Source: JADFDG01 sp965232985
GTDB taxonomy: Bacteria > Pseudomonadota > Gammaproteobacteria > Pseudomonadales > JADFDG01
Length of the DNA stretch: 33,491 nt
Direction: 5' to 3'
Assembly: GCA_965232985.1 (NCBI GenBank)
Contig: CBDDRC010000044.1
Location: 1-33,491 of the forward strand
Positions 8,768-16,639 of the stretch are shown here, one piece after another. Each line of letters starts with the position of its first letter. The first letter of the stretch is position 1. The notes under the pieces are model-generated. The model searched no databases. It had not been told where the DNA came from and saw only the letters and a list, made by a program, of their open reading frames with translations. The position numbers and the translations under genes are program-made.

Positions 8768-9122
8768 GGGGCTCTCCGGAGACGCTGCAGGAGCATATCG
8801 GCTTGCCCGGACAACTCAAGCGGGCGGACAACTGGCCTTTGCGTCTAAAATCATAAGCATAAATGATCATATAATCCAGGCTGCAAATGCTTTGAGGTGG
8901 CCTGCAAGGCCGGATGATCGTGGTTCGGGCAGGCAGCCTGCCGTATGGCCGAGCGGTTGCCGGCGACTAAAAAAGGTGGTGGCGCACACAGATAGTTCGT
9001 GAGGTGGTCGGCATATCTGGCAAAATCTGCGCATCTTTCAAGGAGCACTATTGAAGCTGCTGTCAATAGTGCGTACTTTTTGCGCAACGACTCCTTTAAT
9101 GGCTGAATTTTCAAGAGCTTGG
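8768..9122. other. Intergenic region between divergent ribbon-helix-helix and tetR genes
   Basis: This 355-bp gap holds the promoters of the two divergent genes. It is locally AT-rich around 8850-8876, with a TATAAT at 8870-8875 on the plus strand and a TATGAT on the minus strand at about 8850-8855, but no convincing -35 partner for either. A short hairpin (GGCAGG, loop CAG, CCTGCC) lies at 8928-8942. The clearest element is the inverted repeat at 9045-9072, listed separately. No gene is visible. Confidence 0.6.
9045..9072. promoter_or_regulatory. Perfect 10-bp inverted repeat, candidate TetR operator
   Basis: GCACTATTGA at 9045-9054 and TCAATAGTGC at 9063-9072 are exact reverse complements separated by 8 bases. 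The repeat lies 50 bp before the chosen tetR start, the usual place and size for a TetR-family autoregulatory operator. A possible promoter runs through it: TTGAAG at 9051-9056 and TACTTT at 9074-9079 with a 17-bp spacer. The alternative, a weak rho-independent terminator, is less likely because the stem is only 40% GC. Confidence 0.55.
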
Positions 9123-9779
9123 ATGACCATGCAAATTCCGGACAACGTCACCCCCCTTGATCAGGCCCGTCCCGAGGCGGACCGCGCCTGGCATGAGAAA
9201 AAAAAGGAGCGAACCCGTGCCCAGTTGGTTGAAGCGGCAGTTCGACTGATTGCAGACCGCGGTATTGATGCCACCACCGTCAATGACATCGCGTCCGATG
9301 CGTCGGTAGCGCCCGGCACCTACTACAACTACTTTCCCTCACTCGACGCGATGCTCGAAGAGCTCGCGGCGATGGTCTGCGAAAACATTGAAGTGAATTC
9401 CCGGCAGCGCAGCCGTGCGCGTGACCCGGGGTCACGGATTGCCTTGGTGCTGCGTGCCCATTTGCACCGCGCCCGCGAGGATCACGTGTGGGCTCGGTTG
9501 CTCGTGCAGTTCGTGTCACGGCCGGCCTTCAAGGTGCGCTCGACCCTGTTGCACGGGCTCGAAGACGACGTCATCGACGGCATCGGCAAGGGCCAGTTCA
9601 CTGCCGAGGCGGACGAAGCAGCGCCGGATCTTGTCATCGGCGCGCTGGTTCTTGGTTTGTTGCGCGTTTCCGACGGGCATGTCGGTAGCGATTACGACCG
9701 CAGCCTTACTGCCAACATCCTGCGTGGCCTCGGCATGGTGAGCGCTGCGGCACTGGAGCGCGTGCAGCGCGGAATTTGA
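9123..9779 (+). CDS. TetR/AcrR family transcriptional regulator
   Basis: The 218-aa protein has a typical TetR N-terminal helix-turn-helix: RAQLVEAAVRLIADRGIDAT, then VNDIASDASVAPGTYYNYF, the recognition helix and signature Tyr/Phe turn. The rest is the all-helical ligand domain, which is too divergent to suggest a ligand. The ATG at 9123 is chosen because it follows the inverted repeat. Other starts are possible: ATG at 9099 or 9129, or a TTG at 9051 that has AAGGAG just upstream but would lie inside the repeat. It is 113 bp before the metallophosphoesterase/GMC oxidoreductase pair and divergent from the ribbon-helix-helix operon, so either may be its target. Confidence 0.9.
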   Translation: MTMQIPDNVTPLDQARPEADRAWHEKKKERTRAQLVEAAVRLIADRGIDATTVNDIASDASVAPGTYYNYFPSLDAMLEELAAMVCENIEVNSRQRSRARDPGSRIALVLRAHLHRAREDHVWARLLVQFVSRPAFKVRSTLLHGLEDDVIDGIGKGQFTAEADEAAPDLVIGALVLGLLRVSDGHVGSDYDRSLTANILRGLGMVSAAALERVQRGI

Positions 9780-9892
9780 GCGCTGTGCAGCGAAAAGCCG
9801 CGTAAAAATATCGCGCTGCGTTTTGTTGGCAGTTTCATCTTCCGCCGTCCTTGCTGCTAGAGTTGGGTCCTGCCAGCAGACAGGATCCGCAT

Positions 9893-11617
9893 GTGTCGTC
9901 CACGCAAGAGCGCGAACCCCTCAATCCTTCCCTGAAGCGCCGTGTCGGCCGCCGGCATTGGCGCGACATGGTCCACTGGTTTGATCCCCGCCTGCTGCTG
10001 CGCACCCTGCTGACGGTGATGATTGCGCGCGCGTTCGCCACCTATGCCGACCGGCGCGAGCGCGAAGCAGCACGACCGCTTGACGGCCCCTATCGTTACG
10101 ACGGCACGGAAGAGTTATGGCTCGATTACGTTGCCGATCTGGGCGATGGCTGGAATGCGACGGCCACCATCGCGAGCCTGCTCGCCGCACCGGTACTCGC
10201 CGTAGATAGCGAGGTACTGCCGCACGGGCGGGTGCTGGTTATGGGCGGCGATCAGTGTTATCCGGCTGCTTCACGCGAAGAATACCTGCATCGCCTGGAG
10301 GCTCCCTATTACAGTGTGCTGCCACACAGTGACGACAGTGCCCCCCGCGATCTGTTCGTGCTGCCGGGCAATCACGACTGGTACGACGGCCTCGCAGCTT
10401 TTTCGCGGCTGTTTCTACAGGGGCGCTGGTTTGCCGGTTGGCGTACCTCGCAATCACGCAGTTACTTTGTATTGAAACTGCCGCAACGCTGGTGGTTCAT
10501 CGCTGTCGATGTGCAGCTCGACAACGATATTGATGCGCCGCAACTGGAATACCTGCGCCATGCGACCAGTGCAGTGGCCGCAGGTGATCGCGTCGTGCTT
10601 GTCAGCAGTGTGCCTTTCTGGCTTGAGAAAAACGACAGCATGCTGCGCCGCAATCTGGCGTTTCTTGAACGCCGGTTAGTGGAGGAGCGGGGGGCCCGTG
10701 TCTGGCTGTCACTCGCCGGCGATCTGCACCATTATCAGCGTTACGCCATTGCCGGTGGCCCGCAACGCGTCACGGCTGGTGGTGGCGGCGCATTCATGCA
10801 CGGCACTGCCTGGCACCCGGAGGTGCTGGCAGAAAAAACCACTGCCATCCCTGCGCGCTGGGTGCGTGAAAAAACTTTCCCGTCGCCCGCCCGATCACGG
10901 TTGCTGCTGTGGCGGCTGCTGGCGTTCCCGGCATTCAATCCGTCTTTTGCCCTGTTTCTCGGGGCGATGCTTGCGTTGTTGCTCTGGGGTGTCGATGCGG
11001 CCAGTCATGGCATTTTCTTCGGCAGTATCGCGTTCAACGGCGGCAGGTCGCTGGGCGCGCTGATCGAGACCTTGCCGGCCTCGCCCTTGCTGTGCGCTGC
11101 GCTCGTGGCTTGGTGCTGGGCATTTGTTGCCTTTGAGGAGCCGCCGGAGCACTGGTCGGCGGGTTGGCAGCGCGCGGTGCGTTTGCCGCTGGGGATGCTG
11201 CATGGCCTGCTGCATCTGGCGATCGGTTTGCTGCTGATCGGTACGTTTGCGCCATCGCCATCGCCATCCGCCGACCCGGTCGATTTTTTTCTGCACATGG
11301 CTCTGCTTGCTGCAGTGCTGGCGGGTGCTTGCGGCATCCTGTTCGGTGCCTGGATATTCGCGGGCTATCAATGCATCGGCGCGCACCGTGACACCGTGTT
11401 CTCCGCGTGCCGGATTGAAGACTGGAAGAATTTCCTGCGGCTGCACATTACTGCGGATGGTGCCCTGACGCTGTACGCCATCGGGGTGCGGCGTGTTTGT
11501 CGCCGCTGGATCGAGCGCGTGCCGCAGGCGCGCGGCGAAGCATTCGTTGAACCGGGCGATGGCATTACGCCATCGCGCCGTGCAGAGCTGGTTGATAAAG
11601 TCGTTATCAGGCCGTGA
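9893..11617 (+). CDS. Membrane metallophosphoesterase (calcineurin-like)
   Basis: The 574-aa product has an N-terminal calcineurin-like phosphoesterase domain and a membrane C-terminus. Metal-binding motifs are visible: ADLGDGW (D82, D85) in place of the usual DxH, MGGDQCYP (D120), LPGNHDWYD (N160, H161, D162) and AGDLHHYQRY (D277, H279/H280). Four hydrophobic segments follow at roughly 349-370, 390-414, 431-453 and 463-492. The phosphoesterase domain has no signal peptide, so it is probably on the cytoplasmic side. The start is a GTG at 9893 with AGGA at 9882-9885. The gene ends 16 bp before the GMC oxidoreductase, so the two are probably cotranscribed. The substrate is unknown. Confidence 0.83.
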   Translation: MSSTQEREPLNPSLKRRVGRRHWRDMVHWFDPRLLLRTLLTVMIARAFATYADRREREAARPLDGPYRYDGTEELWLDYVADLGDGWNATATIASLLAAPVLAVDSEVLPHGRVLVMGGDQCYPAASREEYLHRLEAPYYSVLPHSDDSAPRDLFVLPGNHDWYDGLAAFSRLFLQGRWFAGWRTSQSRSYFVLKLPQRWWFIAVDVQLDNDIDAPQLEYLRHATSAVAAGDRVVLVSSVPFWLEKNDSMLRRNLAFLERRLVEERGARVWLSLAGDLHHYQRYAIAGGPQRVTAGGGGAFMHGTAWHPEVLAEKTTAIPARWVREKTFPSPARSRLLLWRLLAFPAFNPSFALFLGAMLALLLWGVDAASHGIFFGSIAFNGGRSLGALIETLPASPLLCAALVAWCWAFVAFEEPPEHWSAGWQRAVRLPLGMLHGLLHLAIGLLLIGTFAPSPSPSADPVDFFLHMALLAAVLAGACGILFGAWIFAGYQCIGAHRDTVFSACRIEDWKNFLRLHITADGALTLYAIGVRRVCRRWIERVPQARGEAFVEPGDGITPSRRAELVDKVVIRP

Positions 11618-11633
11618 TCTCGGGAGTCGTGTG

Positions 11634-13220
11634 ATGGAACACATTGATGTGATCGTGATTGGCAGCGGTTTTGGTGGTGCGGTGATGGCCTGTCGTCTCG
11701 CCGAACAGGGCCGCAAGGTGCTGGTGCTGGAGCGTGGCCGGCGCTGGCAGACGGCGGATTATCCCAGCGTGTCGAACCGCAATTGGTTCTGGCGCGAGGC
11801 AAATCCCGATCGGCATCATGGCTGGGTCGATCTGCGCCTGTTCGGCGATATGTCGGTGGTGGCGGGGTGCGGGGTCGGCGGCGGTTCGCTGATCTATGCC
11901 AATGTCTCGATCGATGCGCGCCCGGAAGTATTCGCACACGGCTGGCCGGGCGAGATTACTGCCGACGGTTTGCGGCCCTACTACGAGCGAGTGGCCGGCA
12001 TGTTGAAACCGGCACACCTGCCGCGCCGGCAATGGACGAAACGCACCCTGCTGATGAAGGAGGCTGCGGAATGTTTGGGTGAGGGTCATCGTTTCCGGAC
12101 GGTGCCGCAGGCCATCACCTTCGATCCGGATTGGCAATACGAGCAGGAAGATCCGTTCAATCATGCGCGCTCGAAAACCTGGACGAATGCTTTCGGGCAG
12201 CAGCAGGGCACCTGCATTCATTGCGGCAACTGCGACATCGGTTGTCCGGTGCAAGCGAAGAACACGCTCGATCTCAATTACATTCCGCAAGCGGAGCAGC
12301 ACGGCGCACAAGTACGCCCGCTGCACCATGTGCGCAATATCGCGCCGACTGCCGATGGCGGGTATCGCATTTCCTTCCGCGATCTGGGTGCCGGGCGCAA
12401 CGGTCATGTTGAGGCACGCAATGTTATCGTCGCGGCAGGTTCGCTTGGCAGCACCGAATTGTTGCTCAAGTGCCGCGATCGCGAGCGCACGTTGCCGAAG
12501 CTGTCGCACCTGTTGGGCCGGCGCTGGAGCGCCAACGGCGATTTCGTGACGCCGGCCTACTATCGCGGCCGCGATATTTCGCCAACACAGGGGCCGACGA
12601 TTTCCGCCTGCATCGATTATCTGGACGGCGCATTCCAGGGTCGGCCGGTGTTTATTGAAGACGGCGGTTTTCCGGACGTACTGGGTAATCTGCTGGAAAA
12701 AATGGGCCACAGCTGGCTGGGGCGCCGGCAACTGCAACGCCTCGGTCTGCTGCCGGCCGGGGTGCTGGAAGTGCTGCGCAAGCGCGACCCGCTCGAACAT
12801 CTGATGCCCTGGTTCGGGCAGAGTCGCGACGAGGCCAACGGGGAGCTGTATCTGGGCAGGCCCTGGTATGCGCCCTGGCGCAAGGATCTCCTGAAGATGC
12901 GCTGGGACTATCGGCCGAACGAGGCAGTCATGCAGGCGATCAGCGCGCTGCATGTGCGGCTGTCAGAGGCGACCGGCGGGGTGCCGATGACGCCGCCGAC
13001 CTGGAGCCTGCTGCGCAATCTGATTACACCGCACCCGCTCGGCGGTTGCCCGATGGGCAGCACTGACGCAGAGGGCGTGGTCGACCATGCCGGCGCCGTC
13101 TTCCATTATCCGGGCCTGTATGTGGCTGACGGTGCCATTGTGCCCACCTCGATAGGCACCAACCCGTCCAAGACCATTGCGGCGCTGGCCGAGCGTGCAG
13201 CCGAGCAGGTGCGCCCGTAA
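11634..13220 (+). CDS. GMC-family FAD oxidoreductase with a 4Fe-4S-type cysteine motif (cholesterol oxidase-like)
   Basis: The 528-aa flavoprotein starts with the FAD-binding dinucleotide fold (VIVIGSGFGGAVMACRLAE) and ends with the GMC substrate/FAD motifs HPLGGCPMG (His467) and GTNPSKTI (Asn510). Near the middle is TCIHCGNCDIGCP, with C194, C197, C200 and C204 spaced CxxCxxCxxxC, the pattern that binds a 4Fe-4S cluster in ferredoxins. This points to an electron-passing dehydrogenase rather than a simple oxygen-using oxidase. Relatives include bacterial cholesterol-oxidase-like enzymes acting on sterols or other alcohols; the substrate here is unknown. The ATG at 11634 follows GGGAG at 11622-11626. 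It lies 16 bp after the metallophosphoesterase gene. Confidence 0.88.
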   Translation: MEHIDVIVIGSGFGGAVMACRLAEQGRKVLVLERGRRWQTADYPSVSNRNWFWREANPDRHHGWVDLRLFGDMSVVAGCGVGGGSLIYANVSIDARPEVFAHGWPGEITADGLRPYYERVAGMLKPAHLPRRQWTKRTLLMKEAAECLGEGHRFRTVPQAITFDPDWQYEQEDPFNHARSKTWTNAFGQQQGTCIHCGNCDIGCPVQAKNTLDLNYIPQAEQHGAQVRPLHHVRNIAPTADGGYRISFRDLGAGRNGHVEARNVIVAAGSLGSTELLLKCRDRERTLPKLSHLLGRRWSANGDFVTPAYYRGRDISPTQGPTISACIDYLDGAFQGRPVFIEDGGFPDVLGNLLEKMGHSWLGRRQLQRLGLLPAGVLEVLRKRDPLEHLMPWFGQSRDEANGELYLGRPWYAPWRKDLLKMRWDYRPNEAVMQAISALHVRLSEATGGVPMTPPTWSLLRNLITPHPLGGCPMGSTDAEGVVDHAGAVFHYPGLYVADGAIVPTSIGTNPSKTIAALAERAAEQVRP

Positions 13221-13291
13221 CGGCGCAGTGAACCGGTGCGTGGCGCCCCGCCCTGTCGTTGGCTAACATCGGTGCAAATGAGGTGGTGCTG

Positions 13292-14122
13292 ATGGCCGAT
13301 TTCTTCAACGTGGTGTTTGCCGGCGAGATCGCCAGGGGTTCCGACCCGGTGGCGGTGAAAGCCAATATCGCGCGCCTGTTCAAGGCGAACGACGCCATGA
13401 TCGAGAAATTGTTCTCCGGCCAGCGTATCGCCGTGAAGAAGGCGGTCGATCAGGCCACGGCGATGAAGTATCGCGCGGTCATGAAACAGGCCGGTGCCAT
13501 TGCCAGCATCGAAGAGGCTGACGCGCAGGGCCGGCCGCTGGCAGTGCCGCCCGCCGCGCCGGCCGCAGTGAAGCCCCCGACCATGGCGGATCGCCTTGCG
13601 GCATTGGCCGCCGAGCACGCGCAAAGCAACGCGCTCAAACCCCGCGCCGATGCACCGCCGCCACCGGCAGATGTTGCGCAGGCCGGAAGCTGGCGGCTGT
13701 TTCCAGCCGGTTCGCTGCTCGTCGAAATCAAGTCGATGCCGGCGCCGATGCTGCCGAATATTTCCGGCATCAGCCTCGCTAACCCGGGTGCTGAATTGCT
13801 CAAGGACGAGGAGCGCCGGCAGCTTGCCCCGGCGCCGGTTGCGGTGCCGGATATCAGCGCGATCAATCTGGCGCCGGTCGGCGGCGATCTGCTGCAGGCG
13901 GAAGAAAAGCTGTCGGTCACCCCGGTGCAGGTTGACGTATCAGCGCTCAGCATGGCGCCGCCGGATACCGAGCTGCTCAAGGAAAACGAGAAGCGCGTTG
14001 TCGTGCCGGTCGTCGTCGATGTCAGTGCGATCACCGTGGCGCCGCCGGGCGCTGACCTTGAGCAGATCAAGGATGACAAAAAACCCGTCAATCCCGACAT
14101 CAGCAAGCTGAAGCTCGCCTGA
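13292..14122 (+). CDS. Unrecognised protein with a C-terminal tandem 28-residue repeat
   Basis: I do not recognise this 276-aa protein. The N-terminal 75 residues (FFNVVFAGEIARGSDPVAVK to AGAIASI) look like a small mixed alpha/beta domain. A Pro/Ala-rich linker follows. From residue 155 a degenerate repeat begins, reading DISAINLAPVGGDLL, then an acidic/basic helix-like stretch, then a run of Pro and Val. Copies start near residues 156, 187, 215, 243 and a partial copy at 269, giving a period close to 28. No signal peptide or membrane segment is visible. The ATG at 13292 has GAGGTG at 13280-13285. It follows the GMC oxidoreductase by 71 bp and may share its operon. It converges on the DUF2914 gene, 18 bp away. 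Confidence 0.78.
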   Translation: MADFFNVVFAGEIARGSDPVAVKANIARLFKANDAMIEKLFSGQRIAVKKAVDQATAMKYRAVMKQAGAIASIEEADAQGRPLAVPPAAPAAVKPPTMADRLAALAAEHAQSNALKPRADAPPPPADVAQAGSWRLFPAGSLLVEIKSMPAPMLPNISGISLANPGAELLKDEERRQLAPAPVAVPDISAINLAPVGGDLLQAEEKLSVTPVQVDVSALSMAPPDTELLKENEKRVVVPVVVDVSAITVAPPGADLEQIKDDKKPVNPDISKLKLA

Positions 14123-14140
14123 ACGCAAAGTGATTTGCGG

Positions 14141-15094
14141 TTAGTCCGGGGTGACTTCGATGGTCTTGCCGGTACGTTTGTCCTGCAACAACAGCTTGTA
14201 GCCGCGTAACGTCGGTTGCCAGTCAAGCATCGCAAACCTGTTGCCGGCATAGGTGAGGGCTGGCGTTACCACATGCTCGGCCTCTGCGCGCCATAGCGGA
14301 TAGTCACCACGAAAAAGTTTTTCGGTTTCCAGCAGGTGGCGGGTGGCCAGCGCCACGAAATTGCCTTCGCGGCCAAGGCGAATTTTCTGCGCGGTCATCT
14401 CGCGACGGATATCGACAATGCGATCGTGCGCGCTGCGATCCGCAGGGCGATTGCCGAGATATTTCTCGACTTCCTTCAACGTGCCTTCGACCAGAAACAG
14501 CTCGCCGGTACGGGCCCGTTCCAGTGCCTGCCCGAGCGTGACATCCCGATCAAGCATGCGCTGCACCGCTTTTGCCAGCGGGCTGCTGGGTGTGAGCGAT
14601 TCGAGCAGCAGTTTGAGCGTAATTTTTGCACCGGTGGCATCGTCGGCAGCCAGTTGTTGCCAGGCCTTGCGGATTTCCGGGTGCTCGGTGAAGGCCGCGC
14701 TGGCGAGGGTCAGCTCGCGCAGCAGGCAGGCGTTGGCGCCCAGCAGCTGGACACGAACATATTCCGGCATGGGCGCACCCATGCGCAGGCGTGACCAGGT
14801 GTGCCACTGGCCGGCGCCGACGTTGGCCCCGACATCAATGACGCGTTTGCCGTCCTGGTACCAGCGGTAAGTGATTTTGCCGGCGCCCAGCGTGGTTGCG
14901 TGGATGAAAATCTCGCGCGTGCCGGGGGCCAGGTACAGCAGCCGGTCCTGCGGTTTTTGCGCCTGTACCCGGCTGGTGAATTGGGCGGCCCCGAGCGCGG
15001 GTGCGCCATCTGCGGGACAGTCGCGTGCTGCCGCCGCGTTGACCGTCAGCAGGGCGAGAAGAAAAGTGATCAGGCGGCGCGGCATTTGCGGCAT
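14141..15094 (-). CDS. Secreted DUF2914-domain protein
   Basis: The 317-aa protein starts with a signal peptide (RRLITFLLALLTVNAAAA) and is probably periplasmic. Residues from about 55 to 130 match DUF2914, with ITYRWYQDGKRV and then GQWHTWSRLRM, a beta-sandwich of unknown function found in envelope proteins. The remaining 180 residues are mainly helical and charged, without a motif I can name. ATG at 15094 is the likely start, with 15085 as an alternative; neither has a strong ribosome binding site. Upstream lies the isocitrate lyase terminator, so it has its own promoter if expressed. Confidence 0.72.
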   Translation of the reverse strand: MPQMPRRLITFLLALLTVNAAAARDCPADGAPALGAAQFTSRVQAQKPQDRLLYLAPGTREIFIHATTLGAGKITYRWYQDGKRVIDVGANVGAGQWHTWSRLRMGAPMPEYVRVQLLGANACLLRELTLASAAFTEHPEIRKAWQQLAADDATGAKITLKLLLESLTPSSPLAKAVQRMLDRDVTLGQALERARTGELFLVEGTLKEVEKYLGNRPADRSAHDRIVDIRREMTAQKIRLGREGNFVALATRHLLETEKLFRGDYPLWRAEAEHVVTPALTYAGNRFAMLDWQPTLRGYKLLLQDKRTGKTIEVTPD

Positions 15095-15120
15095 GACCGG
15101 ACTGTAGCAGTCCACGCAGG

Positions 15121-15154
15121 AAAAAAAAGGGCCGCCTTGCGGCAGCCCTTTTTT
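15121..15154 (-). terminator. Rho-independent terminator of aceA
   Basis: Read on the minus strand the sequence is GGGCTGCC, loop GCAA, GGCGGCCC, followed by eight T. The stem is eight pairs including one G-T pair, and an A-run lies on the other side, so it may work in both directions. It lies 36 bp past the aceA stop. Confidence 0.9.
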
Positions 15155-15177
15155 CAGGCTTGAAACATCAAGCCTGA
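15154..15177. repeat. Perfect 10-bp hairpin between aceA and its terminator
   Basis: TCAGGCTTGA (15154-15163) and TCAAGCCTGA (15168-15177) pair perfectly around a 4-base loop. It stands 13 bp past the aceA stop and directly before the T-rich terminator, so the aceA transcript would end in two stacked hairpins. It has no T-run of its own on the minus strand, so it is more likely an RNA-stability or anti-exonuclease stem than a second terminator. Confidence 0.75.
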
Positions 15178-15190
15178 TGGCTGGCGCCGA

Positions 15191-16525
15191 TCAGTGGAAC
15201 TGCTCTTCTTCGGTCGAACCCTTGAGTGCCGTCACTGAAGACGTGCCGCCCTGGATCACCGTGGTCATGTCATCGAAGTAGCCGGTGCCGACTTCCTGCT
15301 GGTGGGCAACGAAGGTGTAGCCCTTCGCGGCCGCAGCGAACTCCTGCTCTTGCAACTTCACATAGGCGGTCATGTCGTTGCGGGCGTAGTCATACGCCAG
15401 CTCGAACATGCCGTACCACATGTTGTGGATGCCGGCGAGGGTGATGAACTGGAATTTGTAACCCATGGCCGACAGCTCGCGCTGGAATTTGGCGATGGTC
15501 GCGTCGTCGAGATTTTTCTTCCAGTTGAACGACGGCGAGCAGTTGTAGGAGAGCATCTGGTCCGGGAACTGCTTCTTCACGGCTTCGGCAAACTTGCGCG
15601 CTTCGGCCAGGTCCGGCTTGGCGGTTTCGCACCACAGCAGATCGGCATAGGGTGCATAGGCGAGGCCGCGCGAGATCGCCTGATCAATGCCGGCGCGCGT
15701 TTTGTAGAAGCCTTCGTCGGTGCGCTCACCGGTGCAAAACGGTTTGTCGTTCGCGTCGAAATCGCTGGTCAGCAGGTCGGCGGCGTTGGCGTCGGTGCGG
15801 GCAAGCACGATGGTCGGGGTGTCGGCAACGTCAGCAGCCAGACGCGCGGCGAGCAATTTCTGCACGGCTTCCTGCGTCGGCACCAGCACCTTGCCGCCCA
15901 TGTGGCCGCACTTCTTGACCGAGGCAAGCTGGTCTTCCCAGTGCACACCGGCCGCGCCGGCTTCGATCATCGCCTTCATCAATTCATAGGCATTCAGCAC
16001 GCCGCCGAAACCGGCTTCGGCATCAGCGACGATCGGCAGGAAATAATCGATGTAATCCTTGTGGCCGGGGCCGACATTCTTGCCCCACTGGATCTGGTCG
16101 GCGCGCTTGAATGAGTTGTTGATGCGCTGGACAACCGCCGGTACCGAGTTGACGGGGTACAGCGACTGGTCCGGGTACATGGTCATGCCGGTGTTGTTAT
16201 CGGCGGCAACCTGCCAGCCGGAGAGATAAATGGCCTGCACACCTGCTTTCGCCTGCTGCACGGCCTGGCCGCCGGTCAGTGCGCCCATGGCGTTGACGAA
16301 ATCCTTCTCCGGGCGGAAGGCCGGCTTCGCGCCTTCGGTAATCAGTTGCCACAGTTTCTCGGCGCCACGGCGGGCGATGGTGTTTTCCACCTTGATCGAG
16401 CCACGCAGGCGAACGACATCCTCGGCGGTGTAGTTGCGCTTGATGCCTTTCCAGCGCGGGTTGGTCGCCCAATCCTTCTTGATGCGGTCGATTTCCTGCT
16501 GACGATCGTAATTGCCGACGGTCAT
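15191..16525 (-). CDS. aceA: Isocitrate lyase
   Basis: The 444-aa enzyme splits isocitrate into glyoxylate and succinate, the first step of the glyoxylate shunt. The signature KKCGHMGGKVLVP with catalytic Cys206 is present, as are WEDQLASVKKCGH just before it, ARTDANAADLLTSD, and SYNCSPSFNW near the active site. The length is close to E. coli AceA (434 aa). The ATG at 16525 has AGGAG about 6 bases upstream. It has its own promoter candidate, is divergent from a LysR regulator, and is followed by two hairpins. The companion malate synthase here is the G type, encoded separately at 25618. Confidence 0.97.
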   Translation of the reverse strand: MTVGNYDRQQEIDRIKKDWATNPRWKGIKRNYTAEDVVRLRGSIKVENTIARRGAEKLWQLITEGAKPAFRPEKDFVNAMGALTGGQAVQQAKAGVQAIYLSGWQVAADNNTGMTMYPDQSLYPVNSVPAVVQRINNSFKRADQIQWGKNVGPGHKDYIDYFLPIVADAEAGFGGVLNAYELMKAMIEAGAAGVHWEDQLASVKKCGHMGGKVLVPTQEAVQKLLAARLAADVADTPTIVLARTDANAADLLTSDFDANDKPFCTGERTDEGFYKTRAGIDQAISRGLAYAPYADLLWCETAKPDLAEARKFAEAVKKQFPDQMLSYNCSPSFNWKKNLDDATIAKFQRELSAMGYKFQFITLAGIHNMWYGMFELAYDYARNDMTAYVKLQEQEFAAAAKGYTFVAHQQEVGTGYFDDMTTVIQGGTSSVTALKGSTEEEQFH

Positions 16526-16579
16526 GGTGGACTCCTGATTCAGTGACGGAAGCCCGGGAGGGGATCCCGAGTGCGGCGC

Positions 16580-16609
16580 AATATAGGAGTCGTGGCATAA
16601 TTTCGCCAA
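16580..16609 (-). promoter_or_regulatory. Candidate aceA promoter
   Basis: On the minus strand, TTGGCG (16604-16609) and TATATT (16580-16585) are separated by 18 bp, a plausible sigma-70 pair. It lies 55 bp upstream of the aceA start. The -35 region falls inside the palindrome at 16597-16614. Confidence 0.5.
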
Positions 16610-16614
16610 TTTAT
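16597..16614. promoter_or_regulatory. Candidate LysR-type operator in the aceA-lysR intergenic region
   Basis: ATAATTTCGCCAATTTAT is an imperfect palindrome (14 of 18 positions symmetric) with the T-N11-A character of LysR-family sites. It lies between the divergent aceA and lysR genes and overlaps the -35 of the proposed aceA promoter, consistent with direct control of aceA by the neighbouring regulator. Confidence 0.45.
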
Positions 16615-16639
16615 CGTTCTTATCTTCGGTATTTTCCCC

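Noticed and set aside
9045..9072. Rho-independent terminator
   Set aside because: Stem only 40% GC and the T-run is separated from it; operator position before tetR is a better explanation.
11607..12953. Long minus-strand frame opposite the GMC oxidoreductase
   Set aside because: Overlaps a gene with intact FAD and cysteine motifs; no similarity in the opposite frame.
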